Source: JAMXLJ01 sp036558745
Lineage (GTDB): Bacteria > Actinomycetota > Acidimicrobiia > IMCC26256 > JAMXLJ01
Direction: 5' to 3'
DNA length: 64,000 nt
NCBI GenBank assembly: GCA_036558745.1
Contig: DATBEZ010000035.1
Span: 1-64,000, forward strand
Shown one piece after another: positions 1-8,116 of this stretch (its first letter is position 1; every line of letters begins with the position of its first letter). The notes beneath the pieces were generated by a model. The model was given only the letters and a program-made list of their open reading frames with translations. It was not told the origin of the DNA and did not search any database. The position numbers were made by a program, and so were the translations under genes.

Positions 1-7
1 TCCGCCC

Positions 8-802
8 ATGGATCTGGGTCTGGCGGGCGCGACCGCGGTCGTGCAGGGTGGCACGCAGGGGATGGGACGGGCGGCGGCCGAGTGCTTCGCCGAGGACGGC
101 GCGCGCGTCGCGGTGCTGGCCCGGACGCCGCGCGACCTCGATGAGACGGTCGACCGGTTGCGCGCGCTGGGCAGCCCGGACGCGGTCGCGCTGCGTGCCG
201 ACATCACCGTGCCCGAGGAGGTCGACGCCGCGTTCGCGGCCGTGGCCGAGCGCTGGGGGGAGCTCAACATCCTCGTGAACGCCACCGGCCCGACCGGCAT
301 CGGCGGCTTCGAGCAGCTGACCGACGAGCAATGGCAGGAGGCGTTCGACGTCGGCGCCATGGGAATGATCCGCTGCGTGCGCGCCGCGCTGCCACTGCTG
401 CGGGTCGCGGCATGGGCGCGCATCGTCAACGTCTCGGCCCACTCCACCAAGCGCCAGAGCGAGTCGCTCACCGCGTACACAGCGGCCAAAGCGGTGGTGA
501 CGAGCGTGACCAAGAACTTGTCATTGACCCTGGCGCCGGAGGAGATCCTCGTCAACACCGTGTCGCCGGGCAGCTTCGCGACGCCGTCATTGAAGGCATG
601 GGCGCGCAGCGTCGGCATCGATCCCGACGACCTCTACGGGATCATGGCCGGGATCAAGGAGCACTTCGGTCACCCTGCGCACCTCCCCCGCGCGGGTGAC
701 GCGGCGGAGATCGGCCCCGTCATCGCGTTCCTGGCGTCGCGTCGCAACTCGTACATGACCGGCGCGAACGTCAACGTCGACGGCGGTTCCGACTTCACCT
801 GA
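8..802 (+). CDS. SDR family oxidoreductase
   Basis: 264-aa short-chain dehydrogenase/reductase with a Rossmann fold. The N-terminal dinucleotide-binding glycine motif reads GGTQGMG (family TGxxxGxG), and the catalytic Ser and YxxxK appear as VSAHSTK and AYTAAKA. The C-terminus, ending in a GxxVxVDGG-type sequence, is typical of classical SDRs that reduce keto groups or oxidise alcohols with NAD(P)H. The length is normal, so the gene is complete although it begins 8 bp from the window edge. The substrate cannot be read from sequence. It lies upstream of a sugar ABC transporter on the same strand with a 240-bp gap, so it is probably a separate unit. Confidence 0.9.
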   Translation: MDLGLAGATAVVQGGTQGMGRAAAECFAEDGARVAVLARTPRDLDETVDRLRALGSPDAVALRADITVPEEVDAAFAAVAERWGELNILVNATGPTGIGGFEQLTDEQWQEAFDVGAMGMIRCVRAALPLLRVAAWARIVNVSAHSTKRQSESLTAYTAAKAVVTSVTKNLSLTLAPEEILVNTVSPGSFATPSLKAWARSVGIDPDDLYGIMAGIKEHFGHPAHLPRAGDAAEIGPVIAFLASRRNSYMTGANVNVDGGSDFT

Positions 803-811
803 GCCGCCCGC

Positions 812-861
812 GCGCGTTCGACGGCCACGCTCCGTCGACGTTCGAGCGCTGTCGAACGCGC
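812..861. terminator. Inverted repeat after SDR gene
   Basis: Perfect 11-bp arms, GCGCGTTCGAC (812-822) and GTCGAACGCGC (851-861), are separated by 28 nt and start 9 bp after the SDR stop codon. There is no T-tract and the loop is long, so this is only a possible terminator or protein-binding site. Confidence 0.3.
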
Positions 862-1044
862 ATCGCGATCGGTGCCCCGGGGTCGGCGGCCGTCCAGGGC
901 CGGAGGTCCTGAAGTGCACGCCACGGTCGACCCGTGACGAACAGGGTCGGTGGTCCCTAGGCCTGTAGTTGCGGCGCGAAGATACTCAGCAGGTCCTCGG
1001 TGTTTGCGGGGGAAACGCAAGAGAGGCACAACAGAGGAGCACGC

Positions 1045-2256
1045 ATGAGAAGGTCCTCGTATCGACGCGCGGGAATGGCGTCCGTTGCCATCGCCGCCGC
1101 GGTTGCGCTCGCCGGATGCGGCAGCTCGTCCAGCGGGAAGTCCAAGAGCACGACGACGACCGGCGGGAGTACGAACGTCTCCATCACGGTCACGTCGTTC
1201 ACGAGCGACTTCTCCGCGATGGCGAAGCTCAAGGCACTGGCGGCAAAGGGCAAGGGCAAGGTCGCGGTGCTCCTTCCCGACACGCAATCGTCGCAGCGCT
1301 ACGTTCAGTACGACGCACCGTTCCTGACGCGCGCGTTCCAGGCCGTGGGCCTGAGCGCGGGCGACTTCCAGGTGCAGAACGCGCAGGGCAGCCCGAGCAC
1401 GATGCAGACGCAGGCCGACGCCGCGATCACCAACGGCGCGAGCGTGCTGCTCGTCGACCCGCTCGACTCCGGAAGTGGCGCGGCGATCGAGCGTGACGCG
1501 GCGTCGAAGGGCGTCAAGACGATCGACTACGACCGCCTCACCCTCAATGGCTCGGCGTCGTACTACGTGAGCTTCGACAACGTGAACGTCGGCAAGCTCA
1601 TCGGTCAGGGCTTCGTCGACTGCGTGACCGCGTGGAACGTGCAGAAGCCGCAGGTGCTGGTGATGGACGGCGACCCGACCGACAACAACGCGTCGCTGTT
1701 CTCGCAGGGCTACCACTCGGTCCTCGACCCGAAGTTCGCGGACGGCAGCTACACCAAGGTGGCGGAGCCCGCGGGGACGTGGGACAACCAGAAGGCCCTG
1801 ACCATCTTCCAGCAGCAGTACGCGGCGCACAACAACATCAACGCGGTCGTCGCGCCGAACGACGGCGTCGGCAACGCGGTGATCTCGGGCCTCAAGACGC
1901 TGTCGATCCCGGCCAAGAAGGTCCCTGTGACCGGTCAGGACGCGACGACGCAGGGCCTGCAGAACATCCTGGCCAACTACCAGTGCATGACCGTCTACAA
2001 GCCGATCTACGTCGAGGCACAGGCCGCGGTCGCGCTCGCGATGTACCTCCGCGCGGGTGCGACCCCGCCGTCGGGTCTCGTGAACGGCTCATCGGACGCG
2101 AAGACCAAGCAGGTCCCGTCGTCGCTGCTGGTGCCGATCTCGGTGAACGCGTCGAACATGAACGCAACGGTCGTCAAGGACCAGTTCGTGAAGGCGTCGG
2201 ATCTCTGCACCAGCGCGCTCGCGAGCGCCTGCACCGCAGCTGGGATCCAGCCGTAG
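1045..2256 (+). CDS. Sugar ABC transporter substrate-binding lipoprotein (XylF-like)
   Basis: 403-aa periplasmic-binding-protein-type-1 lipoprotein. The start at 1045 is chosen because AGAGGAG lies just upstream and the product begins MRRSSYRR, followed by a hydrophobic stretch and lipobox LAGC (Cys25). A Ser/Thr-rich linker follows. The mature part carries xylose-binding-protein hallmarks: a DAAITNGASVLLVDP segment, a YDR motif and YYVSFDNVNVG. In E. coli XylF the equivalent regions contact pentose. The ATPase and permease genes follow directly, giving an XylFGH-type importer. Xylose specificity is inference from resemblance; other monosaccharides are possible. Confidence 0.88.
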   Translation: MRRSSYRRAGMASVAIAAAVALAGCGSSSSGKSKSTTTTGGSTNVSITVTSFTSDFSAMAKLKALAAKGKGKVAVLLPDTQSSQRYVQYDAPFLTRAFQAVGLSAGDFQVQNAQGSPSTMQTQADAAITNGASVLLVDPLDSGSGAAIERDAASKGVKTIDYDRLTLNGSASYYVSFDNVNVGKLIGQGFVDCVTAWNVQKPQVLVMDGDPTDNNASLFSQGYHSVLDPKFADGSYTKVAEPAGTWDNQKALTIFQQQYAAHNNINAVVAPNDGVGNAVISGLKTLSIPAKKVPVTGQDATTQGLQNILANYQCMTVYKPIYVEAQAAVALAMYLRAGATPPSGLVNGSSDAKTKQVPSSLLVPISVNASNMNATVVKDQFVKASDLCTSALASACTAAGIQP

Positions 2257-2291
2257 CGGAAGGAACCGTCCGAGCAACCTCGTGAGCGGCG

Positions 2292-2327
2292 CCGGGCTGC
2301 ACCCGACTACCGTCGGGTGCAGCCCGG
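2292..2327 (+). terminator. Strong hairpin between binding-protein and ATPase genes
   Basis: A perfect 16-bp stem (2292-2307 with 2312-2327) closes a 4-nt TACC loop, 35 bp after the binding-protein stop. No T-run follows. In ABC operons such a structure usually partially terminates or protects the upstream mRNA so the binding protein is made in excess. It also argues against an ATPase start at 2317, which would lie inside the stem. Confidence 0.65.
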
Positions 2328-2373
2328 TCGCCATCACGGGACGGACCGCACGGTCCGAGAGGTGTCGAAGGCG

Positions 2374-3231
2374 ATGACCACCACGGGGACGACCTCAGAA
2401 CGGCCGGGCGACGACACGACTGGCGAGCGCCCGACGGAGAGCGGCGCGCCGCTCCTCGAGCTGCGCAAGGTCACGAAGCGCTTCGGCCCGGTGCAAGCGC
2501 TCACGCAGGTGGACTTCACGGTGCCCGCCGGTCAGGTGACCGCGCTCGCGGGCGACAACGGGGCCGGCAAATCGGTGCTCATCAAGTGCATCGCGGGGAT
2601 CCACCACCCCGACGGCGGTCAGATCTACTGGGAAGGTCGGCCCGTCCACATCCGCGCGCCGCGCGACGCCGCCGCGCTCGGGATCGAGACCGTGTACCAG
2701 GACCTCGCGCTCTGCGACAACCTCGACATCGTGCAGAACATGTTCCTCGGTCGTGAGCGGACCCGCTTCGACCTCCTCGACGAGGAGAGCATGGAGATCG
2801 CGGCGCGCGAGACGTTGCAGAGCCTCTCCGTCACGACCGTGCGCTCCATCCGCCAGCCGGTCGCGTCGCTGTCGGGTGGACAGCGCCAAGCCGTCGCGAT
2901 CGCGAAGTCGGTGCTGTGGAACTCGCGGCTCGTCATCATGGACGAGCCGACCGCGGCCCTCGGTGTCGCGCAGACGCGCATGGTGCTCGATCTCGTACGG
3001 CGACTGGCCGACCGCGGCGTCGGCGTCATCATCATCTCGCACAACATGAACGACGTGTTCGAGGTCGCCGACCGCATCGCGATCCTGCACCTCGGCCGCA
3101 TGGTGGTCAGCGGGCCCATCAGCGAGTTCGACCGTGAGACGGTCGTCGACTACATGACGTCGGGCCGCTCGAGCCGCACACCGCGCAAGGACACCGACGC
3201 CGCGGCCGACGGCGGATCCGCCGAGTCGTAA
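2374..3231 (+). CDS. Sugar ABC transporter ATP-binding protein (XylG/FrcA-like, single domain)
   Basis: 285-aa cytoplasmic ABC ATPase that powers the adjacent permease. Visible motifs: Walker A GDNGAGKS (about residues 60-67), Q-loop near VYQDLALC, signature LSGGQRQ, Walker B VIMDEPTAALG and the H-loop ISHN. Canonical XylG and RbsA have two fused ABC domains; this protein has one, as in FrcA-type sugar transporters, so it should work as a homodimer. The start at 2374 is chosen because it lies downstream of the hairpin and removes a non-conserved N-terminus. The permease gene follows after 10 bp. Confidence 0.88.
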   Translation: MTTTGTTSERPGDDTTGERPTESGAPLLELRKVTKRFGPVQALTQVDFTVPAGQVTALAGDNGAGKSVLIKCIAGIHHPDGGQIYWEGRPVHIRAPRDAAALGIETVYQDLALCDNLDIVQNMFLGRERTRFDLLDEESMEIAARETLQSLSVTTVRSIRQPVASLSGGQRQAVAIAKSVLWNSRLVIMDEPTAALGVAQTRMVLDLVRRLADRGVGVIIISHNMNDVFEVADRIAILHLGRMVVSGPISEFDRETVVDYMTSGRSSRTPRKDTDAAADGGSAES

Positions 3232-3241
3232 GGGGCCGACG

Positions 3242-4534
3242 ATGTCGCAGCTCGACGAGGACCAGCTCGTCACCGAGGCCGAGCGTGAGGAAGGCGCCGT
3301 CGCGCCCGCATCGACGGTTCCCGTCGAGCTCGTCGCGAACTCCCTGAGCGAGTACGTCCGTGCCTGGTTCGCGCGGCTGCGCGCGGGCGAGAGCGGGATG
3401 CTCCCCGTGATCGTCGGCCTCATCATCATCTCGATCATCTTCCAGACTCTCAACGACAAGTTCCTCACCGCCGGCAACATCGTGAACCTGCTCGTGCAAG
3501 GCGCGGTCTACATGCTCCTGGCCATGGCCGAGGTGTACGTGCTCCTGCTCGGCGAGATCGACCTCTCGGCGGGCTTCGTCGGGGGCATCGGCGGCATCGT
3601 GACCGCGGAATTGGTGAAGGAGAGCGTCGGCTGGCCGTGGTGGGCCGCGATCATCGCCGCGCTCGCGGTCTGCGCTGCGATCGGCCTGTTCCAGGGCACG
3701 ATCATCACCCGGCTCGGCCTGCCGTCGTTCGTCGTGACCCTCGCCGGCCTGCTCGGCTTCCAGGGCGTGATGCTGCGCATCATCGGCAACGGCGGGACGC
3801 TGCCGATCGGCGACAACGTCGTCAACGACCTGGCCAACGGCAACCTCACGCCGGCCGCCGGCTGGATCATCATGATCGTCGGCATCGGGATCTACGGGCT
3901 GCTCATCTGGTTCCGCGACGCCCGCAGGCGAAAGAGCGGTCTCGTCGCGCCGCCGGTGAGCTTCACGATCGTCAAGATCGTCGCGGCCGCGGTCGCCGGG
4001 ATCGTGCTGGTCTGGATCTGCAACCGCGACCGCGGCGTGCTCGTCCCGATCCGCGGCGTGCCGTGGGTCATCCTGATCGTGCTCGGCGTGCTGATCGCGT
4101 GGAGCATCCTGCTCGGACGCACCCGGTTCGGCCGTTACGTCTACGCGATCGGCGGCAACGCGGAGGCGGCGCGGCGTGCCGGTATCCCCCTGGCGCGGAT
4201 CCGCACGTACTGCTTCGGGCTCGCGTCGATGACCGCCGGCATCGCAGGCGTCATCTACGCGTCCCGCCTGCGCTCGGTGTCCACCAACCTCGACGGCGGC
4301 ACGCTCGTGCTCTACGCGGTCGCAGCGGCGGTCATCGGCGGCACGAGCCTGTTCGGTGGCCGGGGCAAGCCGATGAGCGCGGTGGTGGGCGGCATCGTCA
4401 TCGCGGCGATCGACAACGGCATGGGCCTGCAGGGGTTCAGCGCGGCGTCGAAGTACATCGTCACCGCGATCGTGCTCCTCGCCGCGGTGACGATCGACGC
4501 ACTGGCGCGGCGCGGCACGACCACCCGGCGCTGA
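3242..4534 (+). CDS. Sugar ABC transporter permease (XylH-like)
   Basis: 430-aa polytopic membrane protein of the BPD_transp_2 (ribose/xylose permease) family. About 60 hydrophilic N-terminal residues precede a series of transmembrane helices. GEIDLSAGFVGG and the cytoplasmic GRYVYAIGGNAEAARRAG coupling segment are characteristic of this family. The ATG at 3242 has AAGGGG overlapping the upstream stop codon. It completes the importer with the preceding binding protein and ATPase. Slightly longer than XylH because of a hydrophilic insert around residues 225-240. Confidence 0.9.
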   Translation: MSQLDEDQLVTEAEREEGAVAPASTVPVELVANSLSEYVRAWFARLRAGESGMLPVIVGLIIISIIFQTLNDKFLTAGNIVNLLVQGAVYMLLAMAEVYVLLLGEIDLSAGFVGGIGGIVTAELVKESVGWPWWAAIIAALAVCAAIGLFQGTIITRLGLPSFVVTLAGLLGFQGVMLRIIGNGGTLPIGDNVVNDLANGNLTPAAGWIIMIVGIGIYGLLIWFRDARRRKSGLVAPPVSFTIVKIVAAAVAGIVLVWICNRDRGVLVPIRGVPWVILIVLGVLIAWSILLGRTRFGRYVYAIGGNAEAARRAGIPLARIRTYCFGLASMTAGIAGVIYASRLRSVSTNLDGGTLVLYAVAAAVIGGTSLFGGRGKPMSAVVGGIVIAAIDNGMGLQGFSAASKYIVTAIVLLAAVTIDALARRGTTTRR

Positions 4535-4552
4535 CGCACATCGCCGCGCGCG

Positions 4553-4798
4553 TCAGTCGCCCGCGGGCTCGCCCGCTTCCGCGAGCGCGAGGCGCAACGC
4601 GGTGCGGAGCCGGCGCGCACCGTCGGGCGGCAGGTGCACCGCGAGCCCCTGACCCCGGCGGCCGAGCTCCTCGAGGGTGACGACGACGCGGGGCCGGGTG
4701 TCGTCGTAGTCGTCGGTCAGCGCGACGGCCCAGCTGCACTGCGTCACCTCGTCGCCCGCGTCCTCGTCACCGAGCCCCTCGTCGATCGAACGCCGCAC
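4553..4798 (-). CDS. Small hypothetical protein
   Basis: 81-aa acidic protein of no recognised family. The C-terminal two thirds (VVVTLEELGRRGQGLAVHLPP and a helical RRLRTALRLALAEAG) looks like a real small fold. The GTG at 4798 is preferred because GAGAAGG lies at a suitable distance; an upstream GTG at 4819 is in frame. It faces the permease gene convergently with an 18-bp gap. Codon pattern supports coding on the minus strand but nothing identifies a function. Confidence 0.5.
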   Translation of the reverse strand: MRRSIDEGLGDEDAGDEVTQCSWAVALTDDYDDTRPRVVVTLEELGRRGQGLAVHLPPDGARRLRTALRLALAEAGEPAGD

Positions 4799-5007
4799 GG
4801 TCCTCACCCTTCTCTCCACTGGTCGATTGCGCTTCGGCCACCTGGCCTCCGCCCTGGCCTCCGCTTCATCTCCCTCTCACGCGATGCGCGTCAGCAATTC
4901 TTCGGGGAGTCGGCACCTCGTTGTCGACTCCCGGAAACCCGCCCGTGACACGTCGTGACGACGCTGGTGTCGCGGGCAGGGATCGCAGACGAGCCGAGGA
5001 GTCGGTG

Positions 5008-5202
5008 ATGGACGTGACGCCCGTTCGTGCGCTACCACCCGGGACGCCGGTCGAGGTGTGCAACCGGTTCTCCCGCACCTGGACCCGCGGGTTCGAGGTC
5101 GCGGCCGCCACCACCCACGGCGGGTACCGGCTGCTGCGGGTGTCGGACCGCTACGAGCTGCCGGCCGAGTTCCGCACCGACGAGATCAGGCTCGCGAGCT
5201 GA
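5008..5202 (+). CDS. Small hypothetical protein with SH3/Tudor-like beta barrel
   Basis: 64-aa protein. The start at 5008 is supported by GAGGAG at 4996-5001 with 6-nt spacing; a longer in-frame version from 4921 is less likely. The sequence pattern, PGTPVEVCNRFSRTW then WTRGFEVA, GGYRLLRVSDR and LPAEFRTDEIR, suggests alternating short beta strands of an SH3-like barrel. I recall similar small orphan proteins in actinobacteria but cannot assign a role. Confidence 0.55.
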   Translation: MDVTPVRALPPGTPVEVCNRFSRTWTRGFEVAAATTHGGYRLLRVSDRYELPAEFRTDEIRLAS

Positions 5203-5589
5203 ACCGATCAGAGGTTGGGCGCGCGCCCCGCGCCGGAGGCGGCGAGGCCGGGCGCGCTCGGGGGGATGAGCCACGCGCCCGGCCGTCGTCGCCGTCCGTG
5301 CCCGCTCCGACGCGGGCCCGGCCTCGTCGGTCACGACCGCGATTGCATCATCTCGAGCTGTCGTGCTCGTCGCGATCGCGTTACGGGACGGTCGCGGCCG
5401 TCTGCACAACACCTGTGCGACACCGTTCGGGTGATGGCCGGCGCTCACTCGCGGTGAGCGGAGCCGGGTGGCCTGATCCCGACCGTGGCGAAAAGGGTCG
5501 AGCGGCCTATTCCCGCGCGGAGGCGGTTGCCGCATCCTGGCCCGAAACGACCGGCGGCGCGCAGGGCGCGTGAGCACGGGGCAGGGAAC
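5203..5589. other. 387-bp intergenic region
   Basis: No convincing gene. A 7-bp hairpin (CGCTCAC at 5442-5448 with GTGAGCG at 5454-5460) lies in the second half. The rest is GC-rich sequence upstream of the glycosidase gene and probably holds its promoter, which I cannot place. Confidence 0.5.
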
Positions 5590-6759
5590 ATGCGTTGGTT
5601 CTGCCGCCCGATGCGGGCGCAACGACAGGATGGCGCGCGCCCCAACAGGGCGCGCATCTCGACCGTCACGGCGATGCTCGTCGTCGCGGCCGCGGCGGCC
5701 GGCTGCACGCCGTTCGGTGGCGGGCCGAGCTTCGGCGGGGGTGGCGGCACCGCACGCATCGCGACCTCGCGGGTCGGTTTCTCGACGTCGGGCATGTTCC
5801 TCTGGGAGTCGGACGCGCAGCTGCAGGCGGACCTGAACGCGATTGTCTCCACCGGCGCGACCTGGATCCGTCTGCCGTTCGACTGGAACTCGGTGCAGCC
5901 GAACGGGCCGGGCTCCTACAACTGGACCTACGAGGATCGCATCGTGAGTGCGGCTCGCGGCCGGGGTCTCCAGGTGCTCGGGCTGGCCGCGTACACGCCG
6001 CCCTGGGCGCGGCCGAGCAGTGCCGCCTGCCCGAGCCAGACGCAGTACTGCCCGCCCGCGAATCCGAACGCGTACGCGACCTTCGTCGCGGCCGCGGCCG
6101 CGCGCTATGCACCGCAGGGCGTGCACACCTGGGAGATCTGGAACGAACCGAACTGGGATCCGTGGTGGGCGTCGGCCGGCGGACCGGACGCGGCCGCGTA
6201 CGTCGCGTTGCTCAAGCCCGCATACGTCGCGTTGCACGCGGCCGATTCACGTGCGTTCGTCGTGACCGGTGGGCTGGCGCCCCACGGCGACCTCGGCTCC
6301 AACCCGACCGACCCCCGCCACCCGGTCAACTTCCTCAAGGCCATGTACGCCGCCGGCGCGAAGGGCTACTTCGATGCAGTCGGGCACCACCCGTACCCGC
6401 CGCTGCCGTACGCGCCGACGAGCGGGACGATCGGGTGGAACGCGCTGCTCTACACCCAGACCCTCCACGCGGTGATGGCCGCGAACGGCGACGGCGCCAA
6501 GCAGATCTGGGGCACCGAGTGGGGTGCGCCGACCGGCACGAGCTCGATGTCGGTGAGCCCCACCACCCAGGCCCAGTACGTCATGTCGGAGTATCAGCAG
6601 TGGGCGACGTACCCGTACGTCGGTCCGCTGTTCGTGCACGAGATCCGCGACGAGTCGACCGACACCACGTCGTGGAGCGACAACCTGGGCCTCGAACGAC
6701 TGAACGGCGCGCCCAAGCCCGCGCTCCTCGCGCTGCGCTACGTCACGAGGGCGGGCTAG
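5590..6759 (+). CDS. Secreted glycoside hydrolase, clan GH-A (GH39/GH5-like), lipoprotein
   Basis: 389-aa exported glycosidase. The N-terminus (MRWFCRPM, basic stretch, hydrophobic segment, lipobox AAAGC at Cys39) indicates a lipoprotein anchored outside the membrane. A glycine-rich linker leads into a TIM barrel. The acid/base Glu is in WEIWNEPNWD (Glu186) and the likely nucleophile is in WGTEWGAP (Glu310), the paired Glu arrangement of clan GH-A retaining enzymes. The family cannot be fixed between GH39 and GH5-like groups and the substrate is unknown. Its last 4 bp overlap the convergent downstream gene. Confidence 0.82.
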   Translation: MRWFCRPMRAQRQDGARPNRARISTVTAMLVVAAAAAGCTPFGGGPSFGGGGGTARIATSRVGFSTSGMFLWESDAQLQADLNAIVSTGATWIRLPFDWNSVQPNGPGSYNWTYEDRIVSAARGRGLQVLGLAAYTPPWARPSSAACPSQTQYCPPANPNAYATFVAAAAARYAPQGVHTWEIWNEPNWDPWWASAGGPDAAAYVALLKPAYVALHAADSRAFVVTGGLAPHGDLGSNPTDPRHPVNFLKAMYAAGAKGYFDAVGHHPYPPLPYAPTSGTIGWNALLYTQTLHAVMAANGDGAKQIWGTEWGAPTGTSSMSVSPTTQAQYVMSEYQQWATYPYVGPLFVHEIRDESTDTTSWSDNLGLERLNGAPKPALLALRYVTRAG

Positions 6760-8015
6760 GAGCGGGACGCGACCGGGTCGGTGAGGTCGAACGTCCACGA
6801 GCTCACCATCCCGATGCGACAGAGCGCGACCGGGTCGGGCTCTGTCGCGGGCGTCGCGCCCGGGTGGGGCACCACGTCGAACGCGACGCGGTCGTCGCCG
6901 ACGGTCAGGGTGTCGACGGTCGCGGTCCGATCAACGCCGCGCGCGATGCCCTCGAGGCCGCGGACGTCGCCGCTCGCGAGCACGCCGCACCAGCCCGGAT
7001 GCCTCGTGTCGAGCAGTCCGCGCACGACGGGCGCGAGCTCGACGTGCACCCGGTCGGATTCCACGGTCACCGTGCGTTCGAAGCCGGGCGGCAGCATCGG
7101 CGTGAGTGCGAGCACACGCGCGAGTGCCTGGGTGTCGGCGCGCTCGATGCGCAGCGCGCGCGAGAGACGCTCCGCTGCGATCCATCCCGCGCCGAGCCAC
7201 GCGTCAGAGATGATGGCGCGCGCCCGATCGGCGTCGAAGTGGTCGGCCAGCGAGAGCTCGGTCGCGGCGACGAGCAGGTGCGATTGCATCTGGAACTCGC
7301 GTGCCGCGCCGACGAGGGCACCCGACGACAGGTCCGCGAGGTGGAAGCCGGTGTTCAACGGTCCGCGGTAGTCGCGCATGCCGCCCGGCTCACGGTCCGG
7401 CGGAATCTCGTTCGGCACGCTCGCGAGCGGCAGCGACGCGACCTGATCGGTCAGCGGTACGGGACCGACCGGGTCGTTGGCCTCGTCGATGATCAGCGTC
7501 CAGTGACAGTGCGGATGGCGGTCGGCCGGCGTGCGGGGCGGGCGGTGGATCGGCCGGATGCGCGCCCGTGGGTTCGTGGCGAGCGCGGTCGCGTCGAACG
7601 TCGGGTCCTCGATCGTGTGGCACATCCCGAAGACGCGTTCCTCGCCGTGGGGCTCGGCGTCGAGCAGCGCGCCGCAGTGGTTGAGCCAGAACTCGGCGTG
7701 GTGGTCGTCGGCGACCTCGTAGACCACGTCCATGTACTGGTGGACGAACCCGACGTCGAGCTGGAGCGCCTTGATGATCGTCCTGACGTCGTCGCCCTCG
7801 ATGCCCATCAGCCGCTTCATGCGCGCGGTGTAGACGGGGCTCGCGCCCATCCACTCCTCGATCGCGATCTCGTTCATGAGGTCGAGGTCGCCACCGGCCA
7901 TCACGACCTGCGGCAGCATCGCCCGCGTCACGATCATCCCCGAGAGCATGGCGTCGAACGCGACCGGCACCAGCTCGGAGCGGGACAGCTGGTCGAGCGC
8001 GGGCACAGCAGCCAT
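6756..8015 (-). CDS. Conserved-looking protein of unknown function, His/Cys-rich
   Basis: 419-aa soluble protein that I do not recognise with confidence. The middle (about residues 100-175) is rich in potential metal ligands: DDHHAEFWLNHCG, FGMCH and HCHW. This pattern recalls proteins annotated as L-2-amino-thiazoline-4-carboxylate hydrolase-like, but that is a weak resemblance. No signal peptide or membrane segment. The ATG at 8015 is used because AGGGGGA sits about 8 nt upstream; the adjacent GTG at 8018 is the alternative. It is divergent from the binding-protein-like gene at 8117, with which it may share a promoter region. Confidence 0.6.
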   Translation of the reverse strand: MAAVPALDQLSRSELVPVAFDAMLSGMIVTRAMLPQVVMAGGDLDLMNEIAIEEWMGASPVYTARMKRLMGIEGDDVRTIIKALQLDVGFVHQYMDVVYEVADDHHAEFWLNHCGALLDAEPHGEERVFGMCHTIEDPTFDATALATNPRARIRPIHRPPRTPADRHPHCHWTLIIDEANDPVGPVPLTDQVASLPLASVPNEIPPDREPGGMRDYRGPLNTGFHLADLSSGALVGAAREFQMQSHLLVAATELSLADHFDADRARAIISDAWLGAGWIAAERLSRALRIERADTQALARVLALTPMLPPGFERTVTVESDRVHVELAPVVRGLLDTRHPGWCGVLASGDVRGLEGIARGVDRTATVDTLTVGDDRVAFDVVPHPGATPATEPDPVALCRIGMVSSWTFDLTDPVASRS

Positions 8016-8116
8016 CACGATTCCCCCTGATCGTCGACCGTGACCCGACGCACCCGACGCGCCCGGCCTCGGGCTGCATAACGTATACGAATCGGGGAAG
8101 CAGCGAAGGGGGAACC
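8016..8116. promoter_or_regulatory. Divergent promoter region with CGTATACG palindrome
   Basis: The 101-bp region between divergent genes is the only AT-richer patch nearby. It contains the 8-bp palindrome CGTATACG (8082-8089) inside ATAACGTATACGAAT, a plausible -10 region or operator. AAGGGGGAACC provides the ribosome binding site for the gene at 8117. Confidence 0.35.

Noticed and set aside
2317..2373. Start of the ABC ATPase at 2317
   Set aside because: It lies within the 16-bp hairpin and adds residues with no family similarity.
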